Translations under genes and position numbers: made by a program
Shown: piece after piece, positions 49,643 to 53,693 of the stretch
How positions within the stretch are numbered: position 1 is the stretch's first letter
Layout: each line of letters starts with the position of its first letter
NCBI GenBank assembly: GCA_022843175.1
Contig: JALHOE010000034.1
Span: 1 to 53,693 of the forward strand
Length of the DNA stretch: 53,693 bases
Direction of reading: 5' to 3'
From: Deltaproteobacteria bacterium
Lineage (GTDB): Bacteria > Myxococcota_A > Polyangia > Polyangiales > JADJMO01
The notes under the pieces: model-generated
Databases searched by the model: none
What the model was told of the DNA's origin: nothing
The model's input: the letters and a program-made list of their open reading frames with translations, nothing else

Positions 49643-49808
49643 CCGGGCGCCAGGGAGAAGAGCCTCACGCCAAGGACGCCCGACAATTTCTCGGGGGCGA
49701 GCCTCGACCTTGCGGCTAGCGAGTCGCGGCGGAGACGAGGTCGCACGCATCGGCAGACCGCCTTGTCGCGGGCGCGCTTGGCGTGAGGCTCCTCTCCCTG
49801 GCGCCCGG
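49643..49808. repeat. 166-bp element bounded by 32-bp inverted repeats
   Basis: Left arm 49643-49674 and right arm 49777-49808 are inverted repeats matching at 31 of 32 positions and begin CCGGGCGCCAGGGAGA. The 102-bp interior has further partial symmetry (GACGAGG against CCTCG) but no gene. It fills the gap between the convergent stops at 49634 and 49826. The size and ends fit a MITE or a large bidirectional terminator; no clear target-site duplication was seen. Confidence 0.75.
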
Positions 49809-49825
49809 TCTCTCGTCCGAAGGCG

Positions 49826-51379
<1,554 letters not shown>

Positions 51380-51447
51380 CGCGCTCGGCGCTATACCGCA
51401 CCGGCCCAACCGCCGCGATTGCCAACTGCTGACGCGCTCTCGGCGTG

Positions 51448-53022
51448 TCAGCTGTCGGGGCCGGACACCGGAATTCGCACCACGAACGTGCTGCCCCCGC
51501 CGTGGGTCTCCTCGACGGAGACCTCTCCGCCGTGGGCGTTGACCACGTGCAGCACCAGGGAGAGCCCGATCCCGCTGCCGCGCACCTGGCGCTCGCTCGC
51601 GCGCTTGCCGCGGTAGAACCGCTCGAAGATCCGAGCGCGGTCGTCGGGGTCGATGCCGGGGCCGCGATCGATCACCCGTACGCTGACCGAATCCCCGCCG
51701 TTCTGCACCTCGACCCGCACCACGTCGGTGCCGGGGGCGTACTTGATGGCGTTCTCGACGAGGTTGATCACCGCGAGCTGCAGCGCCCGCTCGTCGACGA
51801 CCGCCTCGATGGGCGCGAGCGTCGTCTCGATCCGCATCCCCTCGGTCTCGGCGCGGTAACGGCACGCGTCGACGGCGCGCGCGACGACCATCCCGATGTC
51901 GGCGCTCGCGAAGTCGTAGGCGGCCTTCCCACGCTCGACGCGCGCGAAATCGAGCACGTTCTCGATCAGCGCCGTGAGGCGCTCGCTCTCGCGCACGATG
52001 ATCGAGAGATACTGCTTCTGCTTCTCCTCGGAGGCCACGCGGCCGGTCATCAGGAGCTCGCCGAACATGCGCACGAGCGCGAGGGGCGTCTTGAGCTCGT
52101 GAGACACGTTGGCGACGAACTCGCCGCGCAGGGCCGCGAGCCGCCGCTCCTGCGCGGTCGCGAGCAGGAGCGCGACGACGCCGGCGACGACCACGATGCA
52201 CGAGAGCGCGAGCAGCGACATCTCGAGCAGGCGGCGACGGCGCGCCTTCTCCGCGAGATCGGTGGACGCCGTCGGGGCGACCTGCAGCCGCCAGGCGTAG
52301 AGCGTCGTAGGGAACCGCTTGGCGACGATGAGATCGCTCTTGCCGAGGTGCGGCCCGAAGATCACCCGGTTCTCGTCGTCGACGATGTTGACCCTGGCCG
52401 TCGCGCTGCGTGGATCGGGCACCACGACCTCGAGCAGCTCGCGCGCCACCGCTTCGCGCTCGTGGTGCACGACCACCAGGCGCTCGGACGCGGTGCCGTC
52501 GGGGTGGCTCTGCACGGCGCGCCAGTACGTGATGAGAAAGAAGACGCCGTCGTACGCGCGATGAAGGTGTTTGATCTGCCCGAGGGGGAGCGTGGCGAGG
52601 TCGAGGTCGGGGACGATCCGGCGGAGGAGCAACATCCGCATCAGATCGTCGGAGGGGCTCGGAATGCGCGACGCGTAGGCGACGATCTCTCGCGCGCCCC
52701 CGCCATCGAACACCACGACGTGGGTGACCGTCGGGGTCTGACGCGCGACCTGCACCCGCCACCGGCGCGGGACCTCGTCGGGTCGACCGCCCTCGCCGAG
52801 CGCCATGATCGCGTCGTCGGCCTCGATGATCGCGCGATCGACGCGGTCGACCTTCTCGTCGGCGAGGCCGAGGGTCGCCTCGAAGACCGCCTGCGCGCGG
52901 ATGGTCTCGAGCTGGAAGGTCGTGCGATAGGTGACGACGGCGAGGATGATCGCGGCGACGACGATCGCGGACACGAGCAGGATCGAGCGTGCCCGCGCGA
53001 ACCGACGCTCCGACAGCTCCAC
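51448..53022 (-). CDS. Membrane sensor histidine kinase
   Basis: 524 aa from GTG 53022. Two transmembrane helices (about 13-31, SILLVSAIVVAAIILAVVTY, and about 267-288) enclose a 235-residue periplasmic sensor region. The phospho-acceptor is His308 in EFVANVSHELKTPLALVRMF. ATP-binding boxes follow: N box VINLVENAIKYAPG, G1 IDRGPGIDPDD, F box IFERFYRGK, G2 GSGIGLSLVLHVVNAHGG. It should autophosphorylate and pass phosphate to a response regulator, none of which is adjacent downstream. It is 6 bp behind the GAF protein and likely cotranscribed with it. Confidence 0.93.
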   Translation of the reverse strand: MELSERRFARARSILLVSAIVVAAIILAVVTYRTTFQLETIRAQAVFEATLGLADEKVDRVDRAIIEADDAIMALGEGGRPDEVPRRWRVQVARQTPTVTHVVVFDGGGAREIVAYASRIPSPSDDLMRMLLLRRIVPDLDLATLPLGQIKHLHRAYDGVFFLITYWRAVQSHPDGTASERLVVVHHEREAVARELLEVVVPDPRSATARVNIVDDENRVIFGPHLGKSDLIVAKRFPTTLYAWRLQVAPTASTDLAEKARRRRLLEMSLLALSCIVVVAGVVALLLATAQERRLAALRGEFVANVSHELKTPLALVRMFGELLMTGRVASEEKQKQYLSIIVRESERLTALIENVLDFARVERGKAAYDFASADIGMVVARAVDACRYRAETEGMRIETTLAPIEAVVDERALQLAVINLVENAIKYAPGTDVVRVEVQNGGDSVSVRVIDRGPGIDPDDRARIFERFYRGKRASERQVRGSGIGLSLVLHVVNAHGGEVSVEETHGGGSTFVVRIPVSGPDS

Positions 53023-53028
53023 GACGCC

Positions 53029-53693
53029 TCAGCGGCGCGGGCGCTGCGGCTCGATGACCTGGAACGATCCGGTCGAGTCGGCGCCGCGTTGGATCTGAAC
53101 CCCACGATCGCTGACGAACTCGGCGAACTGCTCGGCCACGTAGGCGAGCGCGTGGATCTCGTTGTCGCCGAAGGACTCACCGTCGGTGTGGTCGGCGAGC
53201 TCGATCGCGCCGAGGTAGCGACCGCCGAGGCGCATGGGGACGATGACGATCTCCTTCGGCGACGCGTGCCCCGCTTGTTGGTAGGACTCGCGCGACCACC
53301 GGGTGTCGGCCGCGGCGTTCTTGAGGTGAATCGGCTTGCCGGTCTTGAGCGCGTCGCCCACGAGGCCGGTGCCCTCGCGCTGGCGGGTGGCGACGCCGCC
53401 GCTCGGCGCGCGCGCTTTGACGACGACGAATTGCTTGGCGTTGATGTCGTAGAAGTGAACGAGCGCGACGAGCGTGGGGATCTTCTCGCGGAGGAGCTCG
53501 ACGACGAAGTCGGCCCCGTCGAGCGCGTCTCGCATGAAGTGGAGATCGTGCATCGACTCGAAGAGCTCGCTCGTGAGATCGTCGGGACGCGACGAGCGCG
53601 GCGCGCCCGCCGGCGGGGGGATCGACGCGGGCTTCTTCGGCGGCGGCACCGAAGCCGGCCTGCCCGCAGCGGGCGGCGGGATCGACGCGGGCT
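53029..53693 (-). CDS. GAF-domain protein, 5' end beyond the window
   Basis: The frame is open to the window edge: a Pro/Ala-rich N-terminus with PASIPPP repeats continues past 53693, so the gene is partial; a GTG at 53649 could be an internal start. Residues after that start carry a GAF-like fold: FMRDALDGADFVVELLREKI, TLVALVHFYDINAKQFVVVK, GTGLVGDALKTGKPIHLKNA, IVIVPMRLGGRYLGAIELAD, EIHALAYVAEQFAEFVSDRG. GAF domains bind small ligands such as cyclic nucleotides or haem. It lies 6 bp upstream of the histidine kinase and probably feeds it a cytosolic signal. Confidence 0.85.
   Translation of the reverse strand, partial: PASIPPPAAGRPASVPPPKKPASIPPPAGAPRSSRPDDLTSELFESMHDLHFMRDALDGADFVVELLREKIPTLVALVHFYDINAKQFVVVKARAPSGGVATRQREGTGLVGDALKTGKPIHLKNAAADTRWSRESYQQAGHASPKEIVIVPMRLGGRYLGAIELADHTDGESFGDNEIHALAYVAEQFAEFVSDRGVQIQRGADSTGSFQVIEPQRPRR

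Overview
This window looks like chromosome of a myxobacterium (Myxococcota, probably Polyangiales/Polyangia). The assignment is inferred from very high GC with strong third-position bias, three Hanks-type Ser/Thr kinases in 54 kb, about a dozen short-signal lipoproteins (many with Lys/Glu/Pro- or Asp/Gly-rich linkers), an AgmX-type domain protein, a TPR protein with a histone-H1-like tail, and a PilT ATPase. No rRNA, tRNA, CRISPR array or intact mobile element was seen.

Layout. 1-6.0 kb: a 30-bp direct repeat, a secreted alpha/beta-hydrolase lipoprotein, a divergent SUMF1/FGE-type protein, a membrane-anchored kinase, a small protein resembling the type III secretion inner rod SctI, and a tightly overlapped ccmC-ccmD-like-41 aa cluster. 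6.0-17.9 kb is an accessory zone of small lipoproteins mixed with gene wreckage: a signal-peptide stub, the tail of a GH15-type enzyme, a frameshifted TPR/winged-helix regulator, a vWA lipoprotein cut off at its C-terminus, two decayed ORFs and an IS3-type transposase tail. 18.5-25.4 kb: an acyl-CoA dehydrogenase, a PilZ protein, a REP-pair-like terminator, two paralogous lipoproteins, a ceramidase-superfamily lipoprotein and two small proteins. 25.4-34.3 kb is mostly core metabolism: a phosphofructokinase with PPi-type residues, a kinase, leuS, a degenerate receiver protein, argB, rbgA, a PAP2 phosphatase and a lipoprotein. 34.3-42.3 kb: a kinase-TPR signalling protein, a TetR-controlled split PEP-utilising phosphotransferase pair, PilT and a MATE transporter. 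42.4-53.7 kb: two acyl-CoA dehydrogenases around an AgmX-like lipoprotein, a methyltransferase coupled to the TPR/H1-tail protein, an unknown protein, a 166-bp inverted-repeat element, hutH and a GAF/histidine kinase pair running off the window.

How genes work together. The clearest units are (i) TetR -> acceptor/His-domain protein -> ATP-grasp protein, joined by TAATG and GTGA overlaps and preceded by palindromes, which should assemble into one phosphotransferase; (ii) ceramidase-like -> lipoprotein B -> paralogous lipoprotein A, a surface lipoprotein locus; (iii) ccmC and its two small membrane partners for haem export; (iv) the GAF -> histidine kinase pair; and (v) three acyl-CoA dehydrogenases for fatty-acyl or branched-chain acyl oxidation. 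Large antisense ORFs are high-GC mirror artefacts and are left out.
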